A stretch of 64,000 nucleotides of DNA from Pseudomonadota bacterium (GTDB lineage Bacteria; Pseudomonadota; Gammaproteobacteria; Steroidobacterales; Steroidobacteraceae), in NCBI GenBank assembly GCA_026398735.1, contig JAPLSH010000005.1:1-64000 (forward strand), given 5' to 3'. Below the pieces are notes generated by a model. It worked only from the letters and a program-made list of their open reading frames with translations, had not been told where the DNA came from and made no database searches. Below are positions 1 to 8,105 of the stretch, piece by piece. Within the stretch, counting starts at the first letter, position 1. Every line of letters starts with the position of its first letter. Made by a program: the position numbers and the translations under genes.

Positions 1-1498
1 GTTTTTCGAGCATGTGCAGTGCCGCATCAATCCCGCGCAGCAATTCCGGCCAGCCATCAAAACCGGCGGCATCAAGCGTACCGGCAACGTACTGCGCAAC
101 TGCATCCTTGATGCGCACTAGGTTGACCAAACATTCACGCAGCACCGCAGCCTGTACTTGCTGGAAATCCGGATCCAGCTGCTGCTGTGTGGTGTCGATG
201 GTGCGCGGACGGATGACACCGACCATGTCTGCATCCAGATGATCTTCGACGCGGATCAAGGTGGCGGCAATGTCGACCAATACGTTGGTATCAACGGGGC
301 CACCGGAATGCTCCAGCGCCTGCAGTTGCGCTGTAGCGATCTGCACACTGGCGCGCTGCTCGCCCAGTCCCAACACGCCTAGCGTATCGGCCATCTTGGT
401 CAGCAGTTGCACCTGCGGCTGCAACTGGCCCGGCTGCACACTGCCGCGCAACATGAAATCTTCGAGCGCGATTTTGATGCGGCCAAGGTCCTCACGGATC
501 GCAGCAGCCACGGTCTGCATCATCTTGACCGAGGGCGCAGAGAGATTTTCACGCTCCTGCTCAACCGCTTCATCTGCGGACAGCACTTCACCCAAGCGGA
601 ACGAGGCTCGCACCGCCGAAACACGCGGACCCTGACTGCTGGCGCGTGCCACGTAATAGAGCAGGTTGTTGAGCAGCTCTACCGGCGGGCCCTGCGCGTA
701 GCGCGCCTCGCCTTCTTCATACAAGCGCCGCAGCTCCCGATCAGCCATACCCATCAAGCGTTTGATGGACACGCCGGCATCAAGACCCTGCTCGCTGAGC
801 GCCTCTATGACAGCGCCGGTCACCCACCACAACTGGAACACCGACTGTTCGGTGGCCACTTCCTCGAGTTGTCGCGCAACGCTGCCGAGTGTTTCGAGAT
901 TCTGCTGCACCTGATCGCCGCGAATCCAACCGACCAGACCCATCTGGAAGCGAGCGCGCAGACGACGCGCCCAATGCGCCACAGCCTTGTCTTCGGTAAT
1001 GCCACCCAGAGCTGTCGCCACAGCTTGCCGATCGGATTTGAGGTTGAGCAGCAGCAGCGTGCCTTCAGACAACAAGGCGTGACCGCGCACGGCTCGCAGG
1101 TCATTGAGCAGCGGCAGCAGCACCAGTGCCATATCCCGACCACCGCCAACGACGCGTTCCAGATACCCCGGCAGTTGCGCTATGCCGCGCAACAATGCAT
1201 CGAGTGACTCAGCGCGATTGCGCGCCTGACCACCCGCTGCTTGCAAGTGATCGATGACTTCGCAGCACTCTTCGGCCAACAGCGCGCCCGCATGGATCTC
1301 CAGCATGCGCAGCACGCCGCGCACCAACGCCAGCGGCGCACGCGCCTGGGCAAGCGCCGCCAAGTCCTCAGGCTGCGCAGCATATGTATCCAACGCCACG
1401 CGAGCCTCTGCCAGTGACACTGCGATTTCGCGCAGCACTGCATCGAGCGTCTGCAGTGCAACAGCAGGTGGTGCGTCTGCGTCCGGGAGCTGGCTCAT
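1..1498 (-). CDS. chpA: ChpA, hybrid histidine kinase of the pilus chemosensory system (3' end outside window)
   Basis: CheA-like kinase of the Chp system that controls type IV pilus extension and retraction. Only the N-terminal 499 codons are present; the frame stays open to base 1. The segment is helical and resembles the FimL-like N-terminal part of ChpA (for example VRGVLRMLEIHAGALLAEE near residues 57-75). I see no phosphotransfer histidine motif in this part, and the HPt, kinase, CheW-like and receiver domains would lie beyond the window. The start ATG overlaps the pilJ stop in an ATGA junction, so translation is coupled to pilJ. Identification rests heavily on the pilG-H-I-J context. 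Confidence 0.85.
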   Translation of the reverse strand, partial: MSQLPDADAPPAVALQTLDAVLREIAVSLAEARVALDTYAAQPEDLAALAQARAPLALVRGVLRMLEIHAGALLAEECCEVIDHLQAAGGQARNRAESLDALLRGIAQLPGYLERVVGGGRDMALVLLPLLNDLRAVRGHALLSEGTLLLLNLKSDRQAVATALGGITEDKAVAHWARRLRARFQMGLVGWIRGDQVQQNLETLGSVARQLEEVATEQSVFQLWWVTGAVIEALSEQGLDAGVSIKRLMGMADRELRRLYEEGEARYAQGPPVELLNNLLYYVARASSQGPRVSAVRASFRLGEVLSADEAVEQERENLSAPSVKMMQTVAAAIREDLGRIKIALEDFMLRGSVQPGQLQPQVQLLTKMADTLGVLGLGEQRASVQIATAQLQALEHSGGPVDTNVLVDIAATLIRVEDHLDADMVGVIRPRTIDTTQQQLDPDFQQVQAAVLRECLVNLVRIKDAVAQYVAGTLDAAGFDGWPELLRGIDAALHMLEK

Positions 1499-2751
1499 GT
1501 GCCAGCATCCGAAGGCGGCAATACAAAGCCAGACACAGAGCGCTGCAGACTTGCAGAGAGGTCCGCCAATTTCGCGACAGCTTGCGAGGTGCTTTGCGTT
1601 GCATCGGCGGTCTGGCCGCTGATTTCACGCAGCACCTGCATGTTGCGTGCAATGCTTTGGCCAGCCTGCGACTGATCACGGGCACTGGAGGAGATGTTCG
1701 ACACCAGGCTTGCGATCTGCTGCGACACCGATTCTATTTCAATCAACGCGTCGCCGGCGTTTTGTGCAAGGCGCGCACCGGAGACAACCTCTGTAGTGCT
1801 GCGCTCCATCGATTGCACTGCGCCATGAGTATCGGTTTGGATGCTGCGCACCAGCGCATCAATCTGCCGTGTAGCCTGCGCTGCGCGCTCAGCCAGACGC
1901 TGCACTTCATCGGCAACAATGGCAAAACCGCGACCTGCCTCGCCGGCCATGGAGGCCTGTATGGAGGCGTTGAGCGCCAGAATCTGCGTCTGCTCAGCGA
2001 TGTCATTGATGAGTTCGACGATGTTGCCGATCTCTTGCGAGCTTTCGCCCAGCCGCTTGATGCGTTTGGCGGTGTCTTGAATGGTTTCGCGCAGGCTGTC
2101 CATGCCTTCGATGCTGCGACGCACTGCACCGCCGCCCTTGCCTGCCACTTCAACCGAATAACGCGCGACATCAGCAGCACGCTCGGCGTTGCCACTGACC
2201 TCTTCGATAGAACCGGCCATGGTGCCGATGGACTCGGTGGCCGATCCGATCTGTCGCGACTGCGCAGTACTGGCCTTGGCCAAATGCTGCGCCAAAGCCT
2301 GAGTTTGACGCGCCGCATCATCCAGCTGAACTGACGATTGATTGATGGTGCCGACCAGCGTGCGCAGAGATTCGATTGCCACGTTGACCGAATCGGCAAT
2401 GGCACCGGTCATGTCTTCGGTAACCGTGGCCGTCACGGTGAGATCGCCGCGCGACAGACCGGAAATTTCGTCGAGCAATCGCAAGATGGCTTGTTGATTG
2501 CGGTCGTTCTCTTCTTGCTGGGCTTGCGAGTGCAGCGCCTGCAATTGGCTCCAGCGTGCTTGCGCTCGCAGCTTCAGCGCCAGCACCAGCAACGGCACAA
2601 GCGCCAGCAGCGCCAGACCCGCCGACACCATCTGCGCTGGTGGTTGCCGTGGCGCCCACAACAGTGCCGCAGCGGCACTGGCCATACACAACAGCGCCGC
2701 GATTAGCGCCCAGCCACCGCCGCGGACTGGGGCCGACTCAGGCTGCTGCAT
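1495..2751 (-). CDS. pilJ: PilJ-like methyl-accepting chemotaxis protein, reduced sensor region
   Basis: Transducer of the Chp pilus chemosensory array. Two membrane segments (about residues 14-33 and 41-61) are separated by only about seven residues, so the usual PilJ periplasmic domains are missing. A HAMP-like linker follows (about 92-134). The signalling hairpin tip is well conserved around residues 245-290, with IAEQTQILALNASIQA and AGEAGRGFAIVADEV. At 418 residues it is much shorter than Pseudomonas PilJ (about 680). It overlaps pilI by 14 bases upstream and chpA by 4 downstream. What it senses is unclear; input from the cytoplasm or membrane is an inference. Confidence 0.9.
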   Translation of the reverse strand: MQQPESAPVRGGGWALIAALLCMASAAAALLWAPRQPPAQMVSAGLALLALVPLLVLALKLRAQARWSQLQALHSQAQQEENDRNQQAILRLLDEISGLSRGDLTVTATVTEDMTGAIADSVNVAIESLRTLVGTINQSSVQLDDAARQTQALAQHLAKASTAQSRQIGSATESIGTMAGSIEEVSGNAERAADVARYSVEVAGKGGGAVRRSIEGMDSLRETIQDTAKRIKRLGESSQEIGNIVELINDIAEQTQILALNASIQASMAGEAGRGFAIVADEVQRLAERAAQATRQIDALVRSIQTDTHGAVQSMERSTTEVVSGARLAQNAGDALIEIESVSQQIASLVSNISSSARDQSQAGQSIARNMQVLREISGQTADATQSTSQAVAKLADLSASLQRSVSGFVLPPSDAGT

Positions 2752-3295
2752 GCAGGAACTCCGGGCTGTCGAGCAACAGCCGCAGACTCAGCACCGGCCA
2801 CAGCTCGGTGCCGCGTTGAAATGCACCTGCCAGATACGCACCGCAAGGCAAAGCAACCGGCGGTGCAACAGCAATAAACTCGCTGTCCTGAAACCGTCGA
2901 AAGCCCAGCACTTCATCGACCAGCAAGCCGGCTGGGACATCACGGTGATTGGCCACCAACACGCGCGACGTACGACCCAGTGGTGCAACGCCTGCGCCAA
3001 ACAACTGTCGCAGATCTGTGACCGGCACCAATGCGCCATGCACATTGGCCAAGCCGCGCACCCAAGGCTTGGCGCCGGGCACTCGCGCCAACTGTGCCGG
3101 CACGCCCAGCACCTCGCGCGTCTCATCGCGTGACACGACAAAACTTTCACCAGCCAAGCGCAGCGCCACACCCACCCATTCACTCGTTACTGGTTGAGCC
3201 GGGCTTGCAGTGACGGCGCGATTGCGACGCTCGAGCGCAGCCAGCAACTCGAAGGGCCGGTCACGCAATGCACGTAGGGCGAGGCTTTCGTCCAT
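2738..3295 (-). CDS. pilI: PilI, CheW-like adaptor of the Chp system
   Basis: Scaffold protein expected to link the transducer PilJ to the kinase ChpA in the cytoplasmic array. The 185-residue product has a CheW-like fold from about residue 40 to 180, with the typical stretch WVRGLANVHGALVPVTDL near residues 78-95. It lies between pilH and pilJ in the conserved gene order and overlaps pilJ by 14 bases. The ATG start has no strong Shine-Dalgarno sequence and sits 17 bases after the pilH stop, so coupling to pilH is likely. The family is assigned with good confidence from motif and order together. Confidence 0.9.
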   Translation of the reverse strand: MDESLALRALRDRPFELLAALERRNRAVTASPAQPVTSEWVGVALRLAGESFVVSRDETREVLGVPAQLARVPGAKPWVRGLANVHGALVPVTDLRQLFGAGVAPLGRTSRVLVANHRDVPAGLLVDEVLGFRRFQDSEFIAVAPPVALPCGAYLAGAFQRGTELWPVLSLRLLLDSPEFLHAAA

Positions 3296-3312
3296 GGAGA
3301 GGGCGCGCAGGA

Positions 3313-3678
3313 TCAGGACGCCAGCAGCGCCTGGGCCTTTTCGACCAGCTCTTGGGCTGACACTGGTTTGACCAAATAATCGACCGCGCCCTGACGCAAT
3401 CCCCAGATGAGATCGGTGGACTGGCCCTTGGAGCTGACCATGATCACCGGGATGTCGCGTGTGTCCGGATCGCTGATAAGCGCACGAGTGGCCTGATAGC
3501 CGTTCATGCCCGGCATGACGATGTCCATGAAGATGAGATCGGGCTGCATCTCCCGCGCCAATCGCAAACCTTCACGACCATCGTTGGCCACGGCGGTGCG
3601 GTAGCCGCTGCGCTCCAGAGCCCGCTGCATCACATGGACCTCGGTGGGAGAGTCGTCGACGATGAGGATCAGTGCCAC
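3313..3678 (-). CDS. pilH: PilH, CheY-like response regulator
   Basis: Single-domain receiver of the Chp system; in Pseudomonas PilH is linked to pilus retraction or acts as a phosphate sink. The 121-residue protein has the acidic pair Asp8-Asp9, phospho-acceptor Asp52 in LIFMDIVMP, Ser82-Ser83 and the conserved Lys104 in LVKPVS. There is no output domain. Translation starts at a GTG, five bases beyond the end of pilG. It is the second gene of the pilG-H-I-J-chpA unit. Confidence 0.92.
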   Translation of the reverse strand: MALILIVDDSPTEVHVMQRALERSGYRTAVANDGREGLRLAREMQPDLIFMDIVMPGMNGYQATRALISDPDTRDIPVIMVSSKGQSTDLIWGLRQGAVDYLVKPVSAQELVEKAQALLAS

Positions 3679-3683
3679 GGCCG

Positions 3684-4076
3684 TTACCGGGTGATGTGCG
3701 TGTGAATGGCATCAAGCAGTTCTTCTTTGGTGAACGGCTTGGTGAGGTAGTGTTCGGAGCCGACAATGCGGCCGCGTGCACGATCGAACAATCCGTCCTT
3801 AGACGAGAGCATGATGACCGGGATGTGCCTGAAAGCCTTGTTGTGCTTGATGAGCGAACAGGCCTGATAGCCATCGAGCCGCGGCATCATGATGTCGACA
3901 AAGATGATGTCGGGCACAGTGTCAGCAATGCGGGCCAGCGCATCAAACCCATCAAGGGCAGTGAACACGTCACACCCTTCCTTGGCCAGCAGGGTTTCTG
4001 CCGTCCGCCGGATGGTCTTGCTGTCATCGATGACCAGGACCTTGAGGCCCTTGAGGCCGGGACTCTCGCCAGTCAC
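3684..4076 (-). CDS. pilG: PilG, CheY-like response regulator
   Basis: Single-domain receiver that in Pseudomonas promotes pilus extension through PilB. The 130-residue reading has Asp17-Asp18, phospho-acceptor Asp61 in IIFVDIMMP, Ser91 and Lys113 in LTKPF; the stretch VIDDSKTIRRTAETLL is characteristic of PilG. I prefer the GTG at 4076 because it removes a non-homologous N-terminal extension and has AGAGG about nine bases upstream. An upstream start at 4145 (153 residues) is open but less likely. First gene of the chemosensory operon, divergent from gshB. Confidence 0.92.
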   Translation of the reverse strand: MTGESPGLKGLKVLVIDDSKTIRRTAETLLAKEGCDVFTALDGFDALARIADTVPDIIFVDIMMPRLDGYQACSLIKHNKAFRHIPVIMLSSKDGLFDRARGRIVGSEHYLTKPFTKEELLDAIHTHITR

Positions 4077-4191
4077 GTACACCGCCCTCTGTCGCTGAAT
4101 CTTGGCATGAAAATCAGCCTTTCTTTTAACATACGCCCCTGACACCCGCCACGCGGCACATCACAAGTTGCTACCGGAGCCCACTGCCACC
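4077..4191. promoter_or_regulatory. divergent pilG / gshB intergenic region
   Basis: This 115-base gap must carry the promoters of both the Chp operon (leftward) and gshB (rightward). I could not pick out a convincing -35/-10 pair by eye on either strand; an A/T-rich patch at about 4110-4132 is the best place for one. The assignment is by position only. Confidence 0.4.
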
Positions 4192-5154
4192 ATGACCAGA
4201 CAAACACGACTAGCGGTGGTGATGGATCCCATCGAGGACATCAAGTACGCCAAAGACACCTCGCTGGCGATGCTGCAAGCAGCCCAGGCGCGCGGCTGGT
4301 CACTCACCTATCTCACGCTGGCAGATCTGCATCTGCGCGATGGCGTGGCACTGGGTCGCGGCCGCGCACTGACCGTGCACGCCAATCCGGAGCACTGGTT
4401 TGATCTGGCCGAGCCGGTGGTTGAGCCACTAGGTAATTTTGACGTCATCCTGATGCGCAAAGACCCGCCCTTCGACGTCGAGTTCATCTACGCCACCTAC
4501 ATTCTGGAACGCGCCGAACTGGCTGGAGCGTTGGTGGTCAACCGCCCGGCAGGCCTGCGCGACATGAACGAGAAGGTGTACACCGCGTGGTTCCCCGACT
4601 GCTGTGCGCCAACCCTCATTACTCGCGACATGGACGACATGGCTGCCTTCGCCGCCGAACAGGGGCGCATCGTCTGCAAGCCCCTGCATGGCATGGGCGG
4701 CCGCTCCATCTTTGTGGTCGACCCGACCGACAAGAACATGCGGGTGGTTTTCGAGACGCTGACCGACTACGGCAACCGCTTTGCCATCGTGCAGCGCTAC
4801 CTGCCGCAAATCACCAGCAGCGGCGACACGCGCGTCATCATCATCGATGGCAAAGCCGCGCCCTATGCACTGGCGCGCATGCCCTCGGCCACCGACCATC
4901 GCGGCAACCTTGCTGCCGGCGGCACCGGCGTGGCGCGCTCGCTGACGGCGCGTGAGCAACAGCTGGTGGCGCGTATCGGGCCCGAACTGGCCGCGCGCGG
5001 CATGCTGTTCGTCGGCTTGGATGTCATCGGGGACTATGTCACCGAGATCAACGTCACCAGCCCGACCGGCGTGCGCGAGATAGACAAGCAGTTCGGCACA
5101 AACTTGTCCGGCCTGCTGATGGATGCGATCCAACAGCGACTGGCGGCACGCTAG
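4192..5154 (+). CDS. gshB: glutathione synthetase
   Basis: ATP-grasp enzyme joining gamma-glutamylcysteine and glycine, the second step of glutathione synthesis, in the cytosol. The 320-residue length matches the family (about 315). Family marks include LAVVMDPIEDIKYAKD at the N terminus, LMRKDPPFD, the glycine-rich loop CKPLHGMGGRSIF and the C-terminal NVTSPTGVREI that binds ATP and metal. The ATG at 4192 gives the usual N terminus; a TTG at 4168 is also open but would add eight unrelated residues. The gene is followed by a TonB-like gene six bases on, an order also found in Pseudomonas and Xanthomonas. Confidence 0.96.
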   Translation: MTRQTRLAVVMDPIEDIKYAKDTSLAMLQAAQARGWSLTYLTLADLHLRDGVALGRGRALTVHANPEHWFDLAEPVVEPLGNFDVILMRKDPPFDVEFIYATYILERAELAGALVVNRPAGLRDMNEKVYTAWFPDCCAPTLITRDMDDMAAFAAEQGRIVCKPLHGMGGRSIFVVDPTDKNMRVVFETLTDYGNRFAIVQRYLPQITSSGDTRVIIIDGKAAPYALARMPSATDHRGNLAAGGTGVARSLTAREQQLVARIGPELAARGMLFVGLDVIGDYVTEINVTSPTGVREIDKQFGTNLSGLLMDAIQQRLAAR

Positions 5155-5160
5155 CCCGCC

Positions 5161-6087
5161 GTGGCGCTGGCCTCCCATACCCTGCGCGCTCCCAACAGCG
5201 CGCGGCTGCGACGACGTGATGACCTCGATCTGGGGTCGCGGGCAGCGCGCGACCGGCTGATAGGCATGCTGTTGCTGGCGGGGTTGGTCCATGCGCTACT
5301 GGTACTGGGCGTGGGCTTTGCGCCGCCCTCACCCGAACAATCCGGGGGACAGCGCTTGGAAGTGCTGCTGGTGTCCGATCAATTGCCCGAGGCCCGCCGC
5401 AACGACAGCGCCAGCTATCTGGCGCAGCGCTCGCAGCTCGGTTCAGGCAATACCAGCAAACCCGGTGCTGCGCGCATTCCCTCCCCACCCGGGGGTGGTG
5501 GCGATAACGGTGCGCCCTCGACTGCCGAAGGCCAGGCCGCAGAATCCGTGCTGACCACCACCAACGCTCAGGCACCGCAACACCGCAGCAAGCCCAATCT
5601 GCTGCCGGCGGCTACGGTGTCCTTGGCGCCAATGGGCCTGGTGGGTACGCCGGGACGACCCACCGCACCGGCACCGGCCTTCGACAACGCCGACGACCTG
5701 TCGCTGCGCGGCCCGACCAAAGACGAGCTGTTCATCAGTGCCGACACCCGTGCCGAGGAGCTGGCGCCCTATCTGGATGCCTGGCGACGCCGCGTCGAGC
5801 GTATCGGCACACTCAATTTTCCTGCTTCGGCTCAGCGTGAAGGCCTGCGCGGCAGCCCGGTGATCGAAGTGCAACTGGGCACCGACGGTCGCCTGCTGTC
5901 AGCCACCATCCAGCGCAGCAGTGGCCAAGCGGTCATCGACGATGCCGCGCTGCAAATTCTGCGGCTGGCCAGCCCCTTTGAAGCCTTGCCGGCACCCCTG
6001 GCCCGCCAATACCGCAGTCTGCGGTTTGCCTACGAATGGCAGTTCAATGAGGGCCGCCTGCAAAGCGGCAGCGTGTCGGTTCCTTGA
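5161..6087 (+). CDS. TonB-family energy transducer-like protein
   Basis: Predicted inner-membrane protein with one N-terminal membrane segment (about residues 35-54), a long Pro/Gly/Ala/Ser-rich linker that would cross the periplasm, and a TonB C-terminal domain (about 200-300) with SPVIEVQLGTDGRLLSATIQ. This architecture is used to pass proton-motive energy to outer-membrane transporters. No exbB/exbD genes are nearby, so its partners are unknown. TonB-like genes between gshB and yqgE are common in gammaproteobacteria. The start is a GTG with no clear Shine-Dalgarno; an ATG at 5266 directly before the membrane segment is an alternative. Confidence 0.85.
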   Translation: MALASHTLRAPNSARLRRRDDLDLGSRAARDRLIGMLLLAGLVHALLVLGVGFAPPSPEQSGGQRLEVLLVSDQLPEARRNDSASYLAQRSQLGSGNTSKPGAARIPSPPGGGGDNGAPSTAEGQAAESVLTTTNAQAPQHRSKPNLLPAATVSLAPMGLVGTPGRPTAPAPAFDNADDLSLRGPTKDELFISADTRAEELAPYLDAWRRRVERIGTLNFPASAQREGLRGSPVIEVQLGTDGRLLSATIQRSSGQAVIDDAALQILRLASPFEALPAPLARQYRSLRFAYEWQFNEGRLQSGSVSVP

Positions 6088-6118
6088 GACGCTCTGCGCG
6101 CGGCCGCATACTGCGTCC

Positions 6119-6682
6119 ATGAGCGAACCCCTCAGCCTGACCAACCACCTGCTGGTGGCTATGCCATGGCTCAAAGATGGCCACTTCGCGCAATCGGTCA
6201 CACTCATCTGCGAACACGGCGAACAGGGCGCGCTGGGCATTGTGCTCAACAAACCCGGCACCATGCTGTTCGCCGAAGTGCTCGAACAGATGCGCCTGAC
6301 CACTACCGATAGCGAACTGGCCGGACGGCCTGCGCTGCGCGGCGGCCCTGTGCATCCGGATCGCGGCTTCGTCGTGCATCGTCCCGGCGGTACCTGGGAT
6401 TCAACCCAGCGCATCTCCGATCAAGTGCAAGTGACCACCTCACGCGATGTGCTGGTGGCCATCGCCGCGGGCCAAGGGCCCACTGATGCGTTCATCGCTT
6501 TAGGTTATGCGGGCTGGGAAGCTGGCCAATTAGAAAAAGAACTGCTCGACAACGCCTGGATGACCCTGCCAATGGATGAGCAGCTGATTTATGAGCTGCC
6601 TCATGAACAGCGCTGGCAAGCGGCTTGGCAACGGCTGGGCATCGATATCGCACGTCTCAGCGGCACCGCTGGACACGCCTGA
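6119..6682 (+). CDS. yqgE: YqgE/AlgH family protein
   Basis: Conserved protein of the UPF0301 (YqgE/AlgH) family with no firmly known biochemical role. The 187-residue length is standard. Typical stretches are LTNHLLVAMPWL near the N terminus, GALGIVLNKP, and GGPVHPDRGFVVH in the middle. The ATG at 6119 gives the family N terminus MSEPLSLTNH; a longer upstream reading overlaps the tonB-like gene and is not needed. It sits directly before ruvX, as in most gammaproteobacteria. Confidence 0.95.
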   Translation: MSEPLSLTNHLLVAMPWLKDGHFAQSVTLICEHGEQGALGIVLNKPGTMLFAEVLEQMRLTTTDSELAGRPALRGGPVHPDRGFVVHRPGGTWDSTQRISDQVQVTTSRDVLVAIAAGQGPTDAFIALGYAGWEAGQLEKELLDNAWMTLPMDEQLIYELPHEQRWQAAWQRLGIDIARLSGTAGHA

Positions 6683-6686
6683 GCCT

Positions 6687-7121
6687 GTGACCGCAGCGCG
6701 CATTGTGCTGGCCTTTGACTTCGGCCTGCGTCGTATCGGCCTTGCCGTGGGCGACACACTGACGCGCAGTGCACGTGTGCACCGCAGCTTCACCAGCACC
6801 GATAGCGGCCCCGACTGGGAGGCAATCCTGCGCGAAGTGCGCGCCGTCGGCCCAGATCTGCTGGTGGTCGGCGCGCCTTATAATGACGATGGCACGCCGT
6901 CGACTGTGGCCGCTGCAGCGGATCGTTTTGCCAGCACACTGGCGCAACGCAGCAGCCTGCAGGTGCAGCGCATCGACGAACGCTATTCGTCGGTTGAGGC
7001 GGCCTCGCAGCTGCGCGAGCAACGCGCCAGCGGTGTGCGCACCAAACGGTTGCGCTCGGGCGATCTGGACAGCGCCGCAGCGGCCGTCATCTTGAATACC
7101 TGGCTGGCCAACCAGCCCTGA
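6687..7121 (+). CDS. ruvX: RuvX/YqgF, putative pre-16S rRNA nuclease
   Basis: RNase H-fold protein implicated in 16S rRNA 5'-end maturation (Holliday-junction resolvase-like family). The 144-residue product has the first acidic site in LAFDFGLRRIGLAVGD, the GAPYNDDGTPS region, RIDERYSSVEA and the C-terminal DLDSAAAAVIL. The GTG at 6687, four bases after the yqgE stop, gives the normal length and fits coupled translation; an ATG at 6591 inside yqgE is possible but adds 32 unrelated residues. Followed 14 bases later by pyrB. Confidence 0.93.
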   Translation: MTAARIVLAFDFGLRRIGLAVGDTLTRSARVHRSFTSTDSGPDWEAILREVRAVGPDLLVVGAPYNDDGTPSTVAAAADRFASTLAQRSSLQVQRIDERYSSVEAASQLREQRASGVRTKRLRSGDLDSAAAAVILNTWLANQP

Positions 7122-7135
7122 GGACACAGCACGAT

Positions 7136-8098
7136 ATGACCGACCAACGGCGTTCCGACGGCAGCTTGCGTCACCTGTTGACTCTGGCTGATCTGAATCG
7201 CGATGAGCTGGAGATGCTGCTCGAACGTGCGCAGCATCACGTGCGCCGTCGGGGTGATGCAGCGCCGCGCTCGGACGTGCTGGCCGGCATCACGGTGGCC
7301 AACCTGTTCACCGAACCCTCCACGCGCACGCGCGTGTCGTTCGAACTGGCTGCGCGGCGTCTGGGTGCCGATGTGGTCAACCTGGAAATGCAGCTGTCCT
7401 CGCGCGTCAAAGGCGAGAGCATGCTCGACACCGTGTTCACGCTCGAGTCACTGCACGTCGATGTGTTTGTGGTTCGCGATGCCGAAGCCGGCGTACCGGC
7501 GCTGGTGGCCGACAATGTCGGCCCTGCGGTCAGCGTGCTCTCGGCCGGCGAAGCGCATCTGTCGCACCCCACTCAAGGCCTGCTGGACGTGCTCACTATC
7601 CTGCAGCGCAAAGGCAGCTGCGAACAGCTCGCGGTAGCCATCGTCGGTGACATACGGCATTCGCGGGTAGCGCGTTCGGCCTGGCAAGCGCTGCGCACGT
7701 TGGGCGTGGGCGAGTTGCGACTGGTCGCGCCGCCGGCGCTGATGCCCGCCGCTGAGGAGTTCGCCGGTTGCCGTCGTTACGACTCCATCGATGACGGCAT
7801 CCGCGGCGTAGATGTGGTGATGATGCTGCGCATTCAGCGCGAGCGCTTTGCCGATGCCGACATCCCGGCTGGCGATGCTTATTTTGAGCGCTATGGCCTC
7901 ACACCCGCGCGCCTGGCGCTGGCGCAGCGCGATGCCATCGTGATGCATCCGCAGCCGATGAACCGCGGTGTGGAAATCGATTCAGTCGTCGCTGATGGGC
8001 CGCAGTCGGTCATCCGCGATCAAGTGACCAATGGTGTCGCCGTGCGCATGGCGGTGCTGGAAACGCTGGCCACCCGGCCCGCCCCGCGCAGAGGTTGA
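7136..8098 (+). CDS. pyrB: aspartate carbamoyltransferase, catalytic subunit
   Basis: Catalyses carbamoyl phosphate plus aspartate to carbamoyl-aspartate, the committed step of pyrimidine synthesis. The 320-residue protein has the carbamoyl-phosphate loop FTEPSTRTRVSFE (STRT at 62-65), HPTQGLLDVLTI and HPQPMNRGVEIDS. Neither a pyrI regulatory subunit nor the pyrR and inactive pyrC often found beside pyrB in related bacteria is present here; instead a PyrK-like gene follows after seven bases. How activity is regulated is therefore not evident from the locus. Confidence 0.96.
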   Translation: MTDQRRSDGSLRHLLTLADLNRDELEMLLERAQHHVRRRGDAAPRSDVLAGITVANLFTEPSTRTRVSFELAARRLGADVVNLEMQLSSRVKGESMLDTVFTLESLHVDVFVVRDAEAGVPALVADNVGPAVSVLSAGEAHLSHPTQGLLDVLTILQRKGSCEQLAVAIVGDIRHSRVARSAWQALRTLGVGELRLVAPPALMPAAEEFAGCRRYDSIDDGIRGVDVVMMLRIQRERFADADIPAGDAYFERYGLTPARLALAQRDAIVMHPQPMNRGVEIDSVVADGPQSVIRDQVTNGVAVRMAVLETLATRPAPRRG

Positions 8099-8105
8099 AG
8101 CTGCT

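Noticed and set aside
1384-2334. 316-codon plus-strand frame over pilJ
   Set aside because: Antisense to the conserved chemoreceptor hairpin; no motif of its own.
4429-5292. 287-codon minus-strand frame over gshB
   Set aside because: Antisense to gshB, whose ATP-grasp motifs are unmistakable.
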